64,000 nt of DNA, from contig NZ_MBSS01000012.1 of the NCBI RefSeq assembly GCF_001695855.1, forward strand, positions 800,783 to 864,782, written 5' to 3'. This document shows positions 1-10,374 of this stretch, in pieces. The notes under the pieces are model-generated. The model was not told the origin of the DNA. It ran no database searches and saw only the letters and a list, made by a program, of their open reading frames with translations. Source of the stretch: Ensifer sp. LC163. GTDB lineage: Bacteria; Pseudomonadota; Alphaproteobacteria; Rhizobiales; Rhizobiaceae. The translations under genes and the position numbers were made by a program. How positions within the stretch are numbered: the first letter of the stretch is position 1; every line of letters begins with the position of its first letter.

Positions 1-1
1 C

Positions 2-637
2 ATCCTGGTTTCCGGTGCCACGGCGCTGGTTACGGTGCTGCTCGGCTTCGTGCTTGCCTATGCCGCCCGCACCGGACGTTCGCGCTTTACCGACACGGCC
101 GGCCGCCTCGCCTCTTTCGGCTACGGCGTGCCCGGCACGGTTCTGGCGATCGGCGTGCTCTTCCCGCTGGCCGCGCTCGACAATATGGTCGACGCCGGCT
201 TTCGCAGCATCCTCGGCATATCCACGGGTCTCCTGATGACGGGAACGGGCTTTGCCATCATCTATGCCTGCACCGTGCGCTTCCTCACCATGGCCGAAGG
301 CACGCTGGAGGCCGGCTTCCAGAAACTGTCGCCGCACCTCGACATGGCCGCACGCGCGCTCGGCCGCACCGGCGGGCAGACGCTGCGCACCGTGCTTCTG
401 CCGATGATGCGCCCAGCCGTCTTGACCGCAGCACTTCTCGTCTTCATCGAGACCATGAAGGAACTGTCGGCGACGATCATGCTGCGCCCGTTCAACTTCA
501 ACACCCTGGCAACGCTCGTCTATGAGGACGCATCGCGTGCCAAGGTCGAGGATGCATCGGTGGCCGCGATGATCATCGTCGTTGCCGGCATGATCCCCGT
601 GATCCTGGTTTCGAGATCGATGGAACGCCGCCCCTAG
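2..637 (+). CDS. Iron-type ABC transporter permease, C-terminal part
   Basis: This is the C-terminal part of an inner-membrane ABC permease; the frame is open to the left edge, so the start lies outside the window. Several hydrophobic segments alternate with short loops. The cytoplasmic EAA-type loop that docks the ATPase is visible near the middle (MAARALGRTGGQTLRTVLLP). The ending around ETMKELSATIMLRPFNFNTLA is typical of the two-domain FbpB/HitB/ThiP-like ferric iron permeases. Binding-protein and ATPase partners are not in the window. Family assignment is good; the substrate (Fe3+) is inferred from family resemblance only. Confidence 0.8.
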   Translation: MLVSGATALVTVLLGFVLAYAARTGRSRFTDTAGRLASFGYGVPGTVLAIGVLFPLAALDNMVDAGFRSILGISTGLLMTGTGFAIIYACTVRFLTMAEGTLEAGFQKLSPHLDMAARALGRTGGQTLRTVLLPMMRPAVLTAALLVFIETMKELSATIMLRPFNFNTLATLVYEDASRAKVEDASVAAMIIVVAGMIPVILVSRSMERRP

Positions 638-735
638 AGCATGTCGCGCAAAAGTGCGCAGCGGTTTTCCGAAAGTAAATGCTTAAAAAATATAGGATAG
701 CGCGTCTCCGCAACGGCGCCCGAAACGCTTTAACG
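638..735. repeat. Degenerate rhizobial intergenic palindromic repeat
   Basis: Directly after the permease stop comes GCATGTCGCGCAAAAGTGCG followed by CAGCGGTTTTCC. I recognise this block from the mosaic repeats (RIME-type) scattered through rhizobial intergenic regions. The second half is AT-rich and degenerate, so this is probably a decayed copy. It is unlike the four better copies in this window, which share a different core. Confidence 0.5.
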
Positions 736-750
736 CTGCCACCCTCAAGG

Positions 751-780
751 CAAAAAAAGAGGTGGCTGGGAGGCCACCTC
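751..780 (-). terminator. Rho-independent terminator, minus strand
   Basis: A perfect 8-bp stem (759-766 with 773-780, GAGGTGGC/GCCACCTC) encloses a 6-nt loop. On the minus strand it is followed at once by seven T residues (752-758), the classic intrinsic terminator. It lies 224 nt beyond the acsA2 stop, so it ends either a long acsA2 3' region or a separate short transcript. There is no T-run on the plus side. Confidence 0.85.
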
Positions 781-1003
781 GATAATTGAATGCTAAACCA
801 ACAAATGCTCGAGAAGTAATGACATCATGTCTGCGGCGGCATCGCTGCCAGGCGCCGACCACTCATCGGCCGGCCTCAAGTTGGCATGACCATGCGCCCG
901 CAATCGTAAACAAGACCTTACCAGCCGATCCGACAATTTTAGGGATTTATCAGCAAGTCTGAAGCCTTGGTTAATTCCAAAAGCGCGAACAAGTTAACGC
1001 CCC
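781..1003 (-). other. Intergenic region; possible small-RNA body
   Basis: There are 223 nt between the acsA2 stop and the terminator. No protein of credible length is present on either strand. The minus strand holds only an 11-codon Leu-rich frame (MMSLLLEHLLV) just before the terminator. A 7-bp hairpin (CCCTCAA/TTGAGGG, 1001-1017) overlaps the acsA2 stop codon but has no T-run. Either a long 3' UTR or an independent small RNA would fit; no convincing promoter was found. Confidence 0.3.
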
Positions 1004-2956
<1,953 letters not shown>

Positions 2957-3114
2957 GCTTTCCTCCACTCCTACTCCACGCTCTCTATACCATGCTGCAA
3001 CGCAAAATAAACAGCAGGAGTACCTGCTCCGGCGTCGCATTGGCGACATTTCCGTGTCGACCGCATTTGATTTATGCGGGCCGAAAGCCTATCCAAGCTG
3101 CGTGATCCCAAGCG

Positions 3115-4956
3115 ATGGGCAAACCGGCGGAAATGACAAGAAAAATCCTGCATATGATGGGTGATTCACGCCCGTGGTCGCGGCTTCGCCGTCGCCATTT
3201 CCTCTGGCCGGCGGCGATCGGCATCGTCCTGGCCGTCGGATACAACGCGGCCCTGCCGCTCGTCATCTCGACGACGGACGTGCGGCCGACGATGGAGCGC
3301 ATGCTCGACGCCTGGTCGGGCGGAAAAAGCAGGATAACCGGCGAGCCGGACATCCGCTTCTGGCCGAACCCGACGCTGACATTGTACGGAGCCACGATCG
3401 AGACGACCGATGGCAATCCCCGCACCCTCGCTCGGATCGGCAGCATCACCGCGGCCTTCAGCCTGCTTTCCGCGCTTCGCGGCGAGCCGGCGCTGGAAGA
3501 CATCCGCCTGATCGAGCCGGTGGTGACGCTGGAGCGCGGCATCGACGGCACGCTGAATTGGGAGCGACCGCGCTGGCTTGCACCGCGCGAGCCCACCGCC
3601 GACAGCGACGACACGCCCTTCGGCGACATCACCATCGAGAATGGCCGTCTGCAGGTCTTCGACCGGGCGACCAACTATGCGCGTGAATTTCCCGGCATAT
3701 CCGGCACCGTGAAGTGGCCCTCCTTCGCCGGACGGCTGAATGCGCAACTGTCGACCATGATCGGCGGGCAGGCCGTGACCTGGTCGCTTGCCTGCGACGA
3801 ACCGCTGACGCTTTTGGCCGGCCGCAACACGACGCTGAAGACGTCGCTGACTTCCGCCCCCCTCAATTTCTCCTTCGAAGGCGTCGGCAATCTGTCGATG
3901 AAACCCTTCGCCTCCGGCCGTCTTCAGGTTTCCACCGCATCATTGCCGGCGCTTGCCGCCTGGTTCGAGGGCAAGGCGCACGAAGGGCTGCCCGAGAGCA
4001 GCTTCAATCTCAATGCCAATGTCACGACCGGGGACGCGACGCTGAAGCTGGACGACCTGCGCCTGGCGCTCGGCGGCGCGAACGCAACCGGTGTGCTTGA
4101 CGTTGCCGTTCCTGCCGACGACACGCCACGCGTGGAGGGCACGCTCGCCTTCGACCGGATCGATCTCAACGGGCTGCAACCGCTCTTCGCGCAGCTCCCT
4201 GTCGATCCCGAAGAACTTGCCAGGCACATGACGGACGCTTTCGCCCGCACATGGCGCGTCGACGTGCGCCTTTCGACGCAGGAAGCGGCGATCGGCCCGC
4301 TGCGGCTAACCGACGTGGCGGCCGGCGTCATGATCGATCACGGGCGTGCGTCGCTCGATATCGGCGACAGCACCTATGCCAACGGCAGGCTCAGCGGCCG
4401 CCTCGTACTGTCGGAAGCCGGCTTGACGCGCGGCGGCAAGCTGGAGCTGGTTCTGAAGGACGCGGATCTTGCGGCGGCCGTCGCTGACTTCGGCTTCACC
4501 GGCCCGGTGCCGACGGGACGCGGCAACGTCAATCTCGATCTCGCGATCGACCATCCGTTCTGGACGCCGCAGGCAACCGATGCATCCGGACGCCTGACAT
4601 TGTCGCTTGCCAACGGAAAACTATCCGAATTCGACGCCAACGCCTTCTCCGACCTGGTCCGCAAGGGTGAGTTCTTCTCGTTGTCGCAGGCCGGCAGCGG
4701 CACCTTCGATTTCCAGCGGGCCGACATCGAGGCGCGCTTCAGCGACGGATCGGCCCGGTTGAACCGCGCAACTTTTACCGGGCCTACGGGAAGCCTGTCG
4801 ATCAACGGCGTCGTCCCCTATCGCAGCGGCAGCCTGGCCCTCGCCGGGACCTTTACCGACGCGAGCAATGCAGCGCAGCGATTGCGGTTCTTCGTCGGCG
4901 GCTCCTGGCCGAATGCGGTGATCTCGCCGCTTTCCGTTCTCGGCGAGCCCAACTAA
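3115..4956 (+). CDS. AsmA-family envelope protein
   Basis: This 613-residue protein has a short basic cytoplasmic N-terminus and one membrane anchor (about residues 30-50). The rest is a long periplasmic region rich in beta-strand-like segments, as in AsmA, TamB-related and Mdm10-type bridge proteins that influence outer-membrane assembly or lipid transfer. The C-terminal third (LDLAIDHPFWTPQATDASG..., then FSDLVRKGEFFSLSQAGSG) matches the AsmA-like C-terminal domain. The start is uncertain: ATGs at 3115, 3133 and 3154 all lack a clear ribosome site. It converges with the pot operon at a shared terminator. The specific role is unknown. Confidence 0.75.
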   Translation: MGKPAEMTRKILHMMGDSRPWSRLRRRHFLWPAAIGIVLAVGYNAALPLVISTTDVRPTMERMLDAWSGGKSRITGEPDIRFWPNPTLTLYGATIETTDGNPRTLARIGSITAAFSLLSALRGEPALEDIRLIEPVVTLERGIDGTLNWERPRWLAPREPTADSDDTPFGDITIENGRLQVFDRATNYAREFPGISGTVKWPSFAGRLNAQLSTMIGGQAVTWSLACDEPLTLLAGRNTTLKTSLTSAPLNFSFEGVGNLSMKPFASGRLQVSTASLPALAAWFEGKAHEGLPESSFNLNANVTTGDATLKLDDLRLALGGANATGVLDVAVPADDTPRVEGTLAFDRIDLNGLQPLFAQLPVDPEELARHMTDAFARTWRVDVRLSTQEAAIGPLRLTDVAAGVMIDHGRASLDIGDSTYANGRLSGRLVLSEAGLTRGGKLELVLKDADLAAAVADFGFTGPVPTGRGNVNLDLAIDHPFWTPQATDASGRLTLSLANGKLSEFDANAFSDLVRKGEFFSLSQAGSGTFDFQRADIEARFSDGSARLNRATFTGPTGSLSINGVVPYRSGSLALAGTFTDASNAAQRLRFFVGGSWPNAVISPLSVLGEPN

Positions 4957-4957
4957 A

Positions 4958-4983
4958 ACGGCCGGCGCTTGCACGCCGGCCGT
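4958..4983. terminator. Hairpin between convergent asmA-like gene and potI
   Basis: A perfect 10-bp stem (4958-4967 with 4974-4983, ACGGCCGGCG/CGCCGGCCGT) has a 6-nt loop. It begins 1 nt after the AsmA-like stop and 24 nt from the potI stop. There is an A-run on the left (4955-4958) and a pyrimidine-rich CCTCTTC on the right. It is likely to end transcription from both sides. Confidence 0.7.
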
Positions 4984-5007
4984 CCTCTTCAAAAACCGAC
5001 CTGAGCG

Positions 5008-5823
5008 CTACTGCGCAAAAGCGGCGCGCTCGTCCTTCTCGCGTTGTGCTTCACGCTGCTTGGTGACGATCGAGGCGACGACGACGCCGATCGCGACAAT
5101 ACCGATGAGGATCGTGCAGATCGCGTTGATTTCAGGCGTCACCCCCAGGCGAACCTGGCTGTAGATCTTCATCGGCAGCGTGGTGGCACCGGGCCCCGTG
5201 GTGAAGCTCGAGATCACGAGATCGTCGAGCGACAGCGTGAAGGCCAGTACCCAACCGGAAAAGACGGCCGGCGCGATCACCGGCAGGGTGATCGCAAAGA
5301 AGGTCCTGACCGGGGTCGCACCTAGATCCAGCGCTGCCTCCTCGATCGACTGGTCGAAGCTTAGGAGCCGTGACTGCACGACGACGGCAACGAAGCACAT
5401 GGTGAAGGTGATGTGCGCAAGGGTGATCGTCCAGAAACCGCGATCGAGCCCGATGGCGACGAACAGCAGCAGCAGCGACAGGCCGGTGATCACCTCGGGC
5501 ATGACGAGCGGCGCATAGACCATGCCGGAAAACAGCATGCGGCCGCGAAAGCGCGTGTAGCGCACCAGCGCCAAAGCCGCGAGCGTTCCGAGCACCGTCG
5601 CGCAGGTGGCCGAGAGCAGCGCGACGCGGATGGTGACCCAGGCCGCGTCAAGAAGCGCCTGATTGTGCCAGAGTTGCGCGTACCACTTGGTCGAAAACCC
5701 GGCCCAGACGGTGACGAGTTTCGATTCGTTGAACGAGAAGATCACCAGCAGCACGATCGGCAGGTAGAGGAAGCCGAAGCCGAGCACGATGGAGGCGATG
5801 TTGAAGCGTGACCAACTGCCCAT
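5008..5823 (-). CDS. potI: Putrescine/spermidine ABC transporter permease PotI
   Basis: This is an inner-membrane permease subunit of a polyamine importer, 271 residues with about six membrane segments. The ATPase-docking EAA loop is at residues 161-180 (EEAALDLGATPVRTFFAITL). It is the last gene of potF-potG-potH-potI, starting 3 nt after the potH stop, so it is co-translated with potH. Family and order match the PotFGHI (putrescine) type. The exact substrate, putrescine, spermidine or related amines, cannot be read from sequence. Confidence 0.9.
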   Translation of the reverse strand: MGSWSRFNIASIVLGFGFLYLPIVLLVIFSFNESKLVTVWAGFSTKWYAQLWHNQALLDAAWVTIRVALLSATCATVLGTLAALALVRYTRFRGRMLFSGMVYAPLVMPEVITGLSLLLLFVAIGLDRGFWTITLAHITFTMCFVAVVVQSRLLSFDQSIEEAALDLGATPVRTFFAITLPVIAPAVFSGWVLAFTLSLDDLVISSFTTGPGATTLPMKIYSQVRLGVTPEINAICTILIGIVAIGVVVASIVTKQREAQREKDERAAFAQ

Positions 5824-5826
5824 GAC

Positions 5827-6738
5827 CTACCTCCCCTCGCCGTCGGCTTTGGCCTGCGCGTTCTGGAAGAACACGATCGGTATCACCAGAATCAAGAGCA
5901 GGATCGTTGCCACCGCCGAGGAAACCGGCCAATCGCGGTTGGCGTTGAACTCGTTCCAGAGCGTCTTGCCGATCATCAGCGTTTCCGATCCGCCGAGCAG
6001 ATCCGGGATGACGAACTCGCCGACCGCCGGAATGAAGACAAGCAGGCAGCCGGCAACGACGCCGGCCAGCGACAGCGGGAAGGTGACGCGCCAGAAGGCC
6101 GAGAAAGGCGTGCAGCCGAGATCCAGCGCCGCCTCCGTCAGGGTGTGATCCATCTTCTCGAGCGACGAGTAGATCGGCAACACCATGAAGGGCAGATAGG
6201 AATAGACGATGCCGATATAGATCGCCCAATTGGTGTTGAGGATGATCAGCGGCTGGTCGATGACGTTGATGCTCATCAGGAACTGATTGAGCAGCCCCTC
6301 CGGCTTCAGGATAGCGATCCACGCGTAGACGCGGATCAGGAAGCTGGTCCAGAACGGCAGGATCACCAGCATCAGAAGCGTCGGGCGGATCGATTTCGGC
6401 GCCTTCGCCATGCCGTAGGCGATGGGGTAGGCGATCATCAGCGTCAGGATCGTCGAAATGCCGGCAATGATGACGCTCGACACATAGGCGTTGAAATAGA
6501 GAACGTCCTCGGTCAGCCAGACATAGTTGTCGAGCGAGAACTCCCGCGCCTTCTCCATGATGCCGGAAAGGCCGCCGAAGAGATCGAAGACCGGCCTATA
6601 GGGCGGCATCGCCACCGCAGTCTGCGACAACGAAATGCGAAAGACGATGAAGAAGGGAATGAGAAAGAAGAACAGCAGCCAGGCATAGGGGATGATGATG
6701 ACCAGGCGGCTGAAGAGGGCTGATGCAACTCTCTCCAT
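5827..6738 (-). CDS. potH: Putrescine/spermidine ABC transporter permease PotH
   Basis: This 303-residue inner-membrane permease pairs with PotI. A long hydrophobic N-terminal segment (about 11-35) is followed by a periplasmic loop and five further membrane spans. The EAA loop TEAALDLGCTPFSAFWRV lies near residues 200-218. Its start is 4 nt after the potG stop and its end 3 nt before the potI start, a tightly packed operon. The family call is firm and the substrate inferred from operon order. Confidence 0.9.
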   Translation of the reverse strand: MERVASALFSRLVIIIPYAWLLFFFLIPFFIVFRISLSQTAVAMPPYRPVFDLFGGLSGIMEKAREFSLDNYVWLTEDVLYFNAYVSSVIIAGISTILTLMIAYPIAYGMAKAPKSIRPTLLMLVILPFWTSFLIRVYAWIAILKPEGLLNQFLMSINVIDQPLIILNTNWAIYIGIVYSYLPFMVLPIYSSLEKMDHTLTEAALDLGCTPFSAFWRVTFPLSLAGVVAGCLLVFIPAVGEFVIPDLLGGSETLMIGKTLWNEFNANRDWPVSSAVATILLLILVIPIVFFQNAQAKADGEGR

Positions 6739-6742
6739 GGCC

Positions 6743-7888
6743 TCAATCCTTCAAGACGACGCCGGCGTCTTCGCCGAACGAGATCCAGACCTGTTGGTCG
6801 TAACCGAAGGGGTCTTCGACAGCGCGCACTGCGTTGAGCGAGGACGCCTTGACCACCCTTCCATCTTTCAGCCTGACGTGAAAGACGGTCATGTCGCCGA
6901 GATAGCCGACGTCCCAGATCTCACCCTCGACGGCATTGACAGGCGCATGCGCCGGCGGCTGCCGGCTGACACGGATCTTTTCCGGGCGAATGGCGACCGC
7001 AGCCTTGGCCCCGATGGCCAGCTTCTCCGGCGATGCCATGCGGACGGGAAAGCCGTTGCCGGTTTCAATGCTGAGATAGCCGCTTTCGGCGGCAGCGACG
7101 GTTCCGTCGAAGATATTCACGTCACCGATGAAGTCGGCGACGAAACGCGAGTTCGGCGCCTCGTAGATTTCGGCCGGTGTTGCCACCTGCGCGACCTTGC
7201 CGTGGCTCATGACCGCAATGCGATCGGCCATCGTCATTGCCTCCTCCTGGTCGTGCGTGACCACGACGAAGGTCAGGCCGAGCTCCTGCTGCAGGTCCAT
7301 CAGCTCGAACTGGGTTTCCTCGCGCAGTTTCTTGTCGAGCGCCCCGAGCGGCTCGTCGAGCAGCAACACCTTCGGCCGCTTGGCGAGCGAGCGCGCCAGC
7401 GCGACGCGCTGACGCTGGCCACCGGAAAGCTGGTGCGGCTTGCGCTTGGCAAACTTTTCGAGCTTCACCAGCTTGAGCATCTGGCCGACACGCTCGGCGA
7501 TGTCGGCCTTCGGCATGCCGTCCTGCTTCAAGCCGAAGGCGATATTGGTCTCCACGGTCATATGCGGAAACAGCGCATAGGACTGGAACATCATGTTGAC
7601 GGGCCGCCGGTAGGGCGGAATACCGGCAAGGCTCTGGCCGTCGAGGATGATTTCGCCCGAGGTCGGCTGCTCGAAACCGGCCAGCATGCGCAGGAGCGTC
7701 GACTTTCCGCAGCCCGAGGCCCCCAGGAGCGCAAAGAATTCGCGCGTATAGATGTTGAGCGAAAGGTCATCGACGGCGGTGAAATCGCCGAACTTCTTGG
7801 TGACGTTCTTGACGGAAATGAATGGCTTGGACGCAGGATCCGCCCAGGGGGCGAAAGAGCGCCTGATACTGCCGAGTGACTTCATCAT
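6743..7888 (-). CDS. potG: Polyamine ABC transporter ATP-binding protein PotG
   Basis: This is the cytoplasmic ATPase that powers the PotHI permease. Over 381 residues it shows Walker A GASGCGKS (56-63), the Q-loop FQSYALFPHM, the signature LSGGQRQR (from 154), Walker B LLLDEP (175-180) and the switch His in VVTHDQEEA. A C-terminal TOBE-like regulatory region (about 290-370) follows. An upstream hairpin separates it from potF and probably lowers its expression relative to the binding protein. Confidence 0.93.
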   Translation of the reverse strand: MMKSLGSIRRSFAPWADPASKPFISVKNVTKKFGDFTAVDDLSLNIYTREFFALLGASGCGKSTLLRMLAGFEQPTSGEIILDGQSLAGIPPYRRPVNMMFQSYALFPHMTVETNIAFGLKQDGMPKADIAERVGQMLKLVKLEKFAKRKPHQLSGGQRQRVALARSLAKRPKVLLLDEPLGALDKKLREETQFELMDLQQELGLTFVVVTHDQEEAMTMADRIAVMSHGKVAQVATPAEIYEAPNSRFVADFIGDVNIFDGTVAAAESGYLSIETGNGFPVRMASPEKLAIGAKAAVAIRPEKIRVSRQPPAHAPVNAVEGEIWDVGYLGDMTVFHVRLKDGRVVKASSLNAVRAVEDPFGYDQQVWISFGEDAGVVLKD

Positions 7889-7948
7889 CTATCCCCGAAT
7901 GATACAGCCGATGGGCACTCTCGTTTTCTGCGGTGCCCCCTTTAAGAA

Positions 7949-7978
7949 AATTGCCCGGATTTTGAGGTCCGGGCAATT
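7949..7978 (-). terminator. potF-potG intercistronic hairpin (attenuator)
   Basis: An 11-bp perfect stem (7949-7959 with 7968-7978, AATTGCCCGGA/TCCGGGCAATT) is followed on the minus strand by TTTTCTT. It lies 10 nt after the potF stop and 60 nt before the potG start. This is the usual arrangement for partial termination or 3'-end protection, so that the binding protein is made in excess over the membrane subunits. Confidence 0.75.
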
Positions 7979-7988
7979 CGTTTCGGTC

Positions 7989-9083
7989 TTACTGGCCGGT
8001 GACGACCTTTGTCCAGAGCCGGGTCAGCACCCTCTGCTCCTTCGCCTCGAACGGCGTGACAGTGAACAGTTTCTGCATCACATCATCAGTGGGATAGATG
8101 GCGGTGTCTTCGAGAACCGCCTTGTCGAGGAACTGCTGCGAGGCCTTGTTGCCGTTGGCGTAGAAGACATAATTCGACGCCTTGGCGACGACCTCCGGCT
8201 TCATCAAATAGTTGAGGAACTCATGCGCTTCAGCGACATGCGAAGCGTCTGCCGGAATGGAGAGCATGTCGAACCACATCTGCGCGCCCTGCGAGGGGAT
8301 CGCATAATCGACCGTCACGCCGGCCTTGGCTTCGGCCGCACGGTCGCGGGCCTGAAAGACGTCGCCGGAAAAGCCGACTGCGAGGCAGATGTCACCGTTG
8401 GCAAGCGCGTTGATATATTCCGACGAATGAAACTTGCGGATATTGGGACGAACGCTGGCAAGCAGTTCAGCCGCCTTTTCGAGGTCCGCCGCTTCGTGGC
8501 TATCCGGATTGAGACCGAGATAAGCGAGCGCCGACGGCATCACATCCGTCGGGGAATCGAGAACATGGATGCCGCAATCCTTGAACTTGGCGGCCAGTTC
8601 CGGCTTGAAGATGACATCCCAGTTGGGCTTCTCGTCGGTGCCGAGAATTTCCTTCATCTTGTCGACGTTGTAGCCGATGCCGGTGGTGCCCCACATATAG
8701 TCGACGGCGTATTCGTTGCCCGGATCGTACTTGGCCGTACGCTCCATGATCACGTCCCACATGTTGGCAAGGTTCGGAAGCTTGGACTTGTCGAGCTTCT
8801 GGAACACGCCCGCCGCGATCTGGCGCTGCAGGAAGGTCGCCGTCGGGACGACGACGTCATAGCCCGAGCCGCCTGCGAGCAATTTGGTTTCAAGGATCTC
8901 GTTGGAATCGAAGACGTCGTAGACGACCTTGATGCCGGTTTCCTTGGTAAAGTCTTCCAGAATGCTGCTGTCGATGTAATCCGACCAGTTATAGACGTTG
9001 ACCACCCGCTCCTGCGCCGAAGCGAGCATGGTCGAGCCGGCCAGCATGATCGTCGTCATGGTTGTAACGATGAATTTGGACAT
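7989..9083 (-). CDS. potF: Periplasmic putrescine/spermidine-binding protein PotF
   Basis: This 364-residue extracytoplasmic binding protein has a Sec signal peptide (about 1-23, ending MLASA before QERVVNVYNWSDY). The mature N-terminus with NVYNWSDYI is characteristic of the PotD/PotF fold. Later WDVIMERTAKYDPGNEYAV and FHSSEYINALANGDI match the family. It is first in the pot operon and delivers polyamine to PotHI. A polyamine-degrading gene pair lies about 12 kb away at 20980-23719. Confidence 0.92.
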   Translation of the reverse strand: MSKFIVTTMTTIMLAGSTMLASAQERVVNVYNWSDYIDSSILEDFTKETGIKVVYDVFDSNEILETKLLAGGSGYDVVVPTATFLQRQIAAGVFQKLDKSKLPNLANMWDVIMERTAKYDPGNEYAVDYMWGTTGIGYNVDKMKEILGTDEKPNWDVIFKPELAAKFKDCGIHVLDSPTDVMPSALAYLGLNPDSHEAADLEKAAELLASVRPNIRKFHSSEYINALANGDICLAVGFSGDVFQARDRAAEAKAGVTVDYAIPSQGAQMWFDMLSIPADASHVAEAHEFLNYLMKPEVVAKASNYVFYANGNKASQQFLDKAVLEDTAIYPTDDVMQKLFTVTPFEAKEQRVLTRLWTKVVTGQ

Positions 9084-9420
9084 ACAGTTCCCTCGTTATT
9101 ATCGGTCCGGACAAGGCCGCCCCGTGACACGGATCCAGGCCCATTCTGGATCGCTCCGGAGGCGAGGTTAGGCATGTTTCTCGACAACCTCAAGCGCTTT
9201 CGTGCCGGAAGGAAGCGGACATGTTTGCCGCCCTTGTTTTTGCAAGCCAAGGAAAATCGGGCACTTATGACGAAGGAAGCGCGACCTGCGCCGATCGGCG
9301 GAGCCAGGGCTGATATTGACGATGGCAACAACCAACTCGCGCACGCCCCGTTTGCGATTGATTAACCATAACGGGCATGCGATTTTTCCTCAAGTTGTGC
9401 ATCAGGGTCTGGGCAGCGTC
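9084..9420. other. Divergent promoter region, potF / desaturase
   Basis: These 337 nt separate the divergently transcribed potF and desaturase genes and should hold both promoters. The desaturase frame is open back to 9316 (TTG), with an ATG at 9322, so part of this may be coding if translation starts early. No repeat, strong hairpin or obvious operator was seen. Confidence 0.4.
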
Positions 9421-10374
9421 ATGAGTGAACGGAACCGCAGGATCGATCCGAAGGAACTGAAGCGGCTTTCGATACTCGAGCCACAGAAATCGCTCGGCGC
9501 AATAGCCGTCGACTGGGCGACCATCGCCGCCGCCATCGTCGTTAGCGAGTATACCGGCAATGTTGTCATCTACCTGCTGGCCGTGATCCTGATTGCCGGA
9601 CGCATGCATGCCTTCGGTTGCCTCGTTCACGAGGCGGCACACTACCGCATCATCAAGAACCGCAAGCTCAGCGACTGGATGAGCGATCTGTTGCTTGCCT
9701 GGCCGATGCTGGCGACCGTCGACGGCTATCGGCAGAACCACCTGGCACACCATCAACATGCCAACACGGACGACGACCCGGACTGGACGGCCAAGCTCGG
9801 CATGACACAGTTCACCTTTCCTCAAAAGGTGGCGCGCGGCGTGATGCAGCTGCTCGGCTATCTCATCGCCGTCAACTCCATCCGCGACATGGTGCACATG
9901 GCCAAGCGCATGTCGAAGAACGACCGGTCGACGCGAAGCTACAAGATGCTGCGCCTCGGCTTCTATGTCGCTGCGGCCGCCATCATCAGCCTGCTCGGCA
10001 TCTGGCGCGAATTCGCGCTCTACTGGCTGGTGCCGTTCTTCACCTTCTTCTGCCTCTTCCTTTATGTGCGCAGCGTGGCCGAGCATTTTGGCAGCATGGA
10101 CTATAGCGACGAGCTGACCAGTTCACGCACGGTCTATCCGCATACCTGGGAAAAGCTGTTCTTTGCTCCGCACAACATCAACTACCATCTCGAACACCAT
10201 CTTTATCCCGGCGTGCCGTTCTACAATCTGCCGGAACTGCACGCGATCCTGATGCGCGACGAGGCCTATGCGGACAAGGCGCACATCACCCGCGGCTATA
10301 CGACCGGGCTGCCGGCGGAATGCTTCTCCGCCAACGCGCCGCTGCTGCCGAGCGAGCATCCGATCAGCTACTGA
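9421..10374 (+). CDS. Membrane fatty acid desaturase
   Basis: This is a di-iron integral-membrane desaturase/hydroxylase of 317 residues if started at ATG 9421. It has the three expected His boxes: HEAAH (70-74), HLAHHQH (107-113) and HLEHH (256-260), the last within NINYHLEHHLYPGVP. Hydrophobic segments occur near 30-60, 85-100, 140-160 and 175-210. The acyl or carotenoid substrate cannot be told from sequence. The frame also permits a start at 9322, adding 33 residues, and neither start has a strong ribosome site. Its last 7 nt overlap the oppositely oriented regulator gene. Confidence 0.85.
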   Translation: MSERNRRIDPKELKRLSILEPQKSLGAIAVDWATIAAAIVVSEYTGNVVIYLLAVILIAGRMHAFGCLVHEAAHYRIIKNRKLSDWMSDLLLAWPMLATVDGYRQNHLAHHQHANTDDDPDWTAKLGMTQFTFPQKVARGVMQLLGYLIAVNSIRDMVHMAKRMSKNDRSTRSYKMLRLGFYVAAAAIISLLGIWREFALYWLVPFFTFFCLFLYVRSVAEHFGSMDYSDELTSSRTVYPHTWEKLFFAPHNINYHLEHHLYPGVPFYNLPELHAILMRDEAYADKAHITRGYTTGLPAECFSANAPLLPSEHPISY

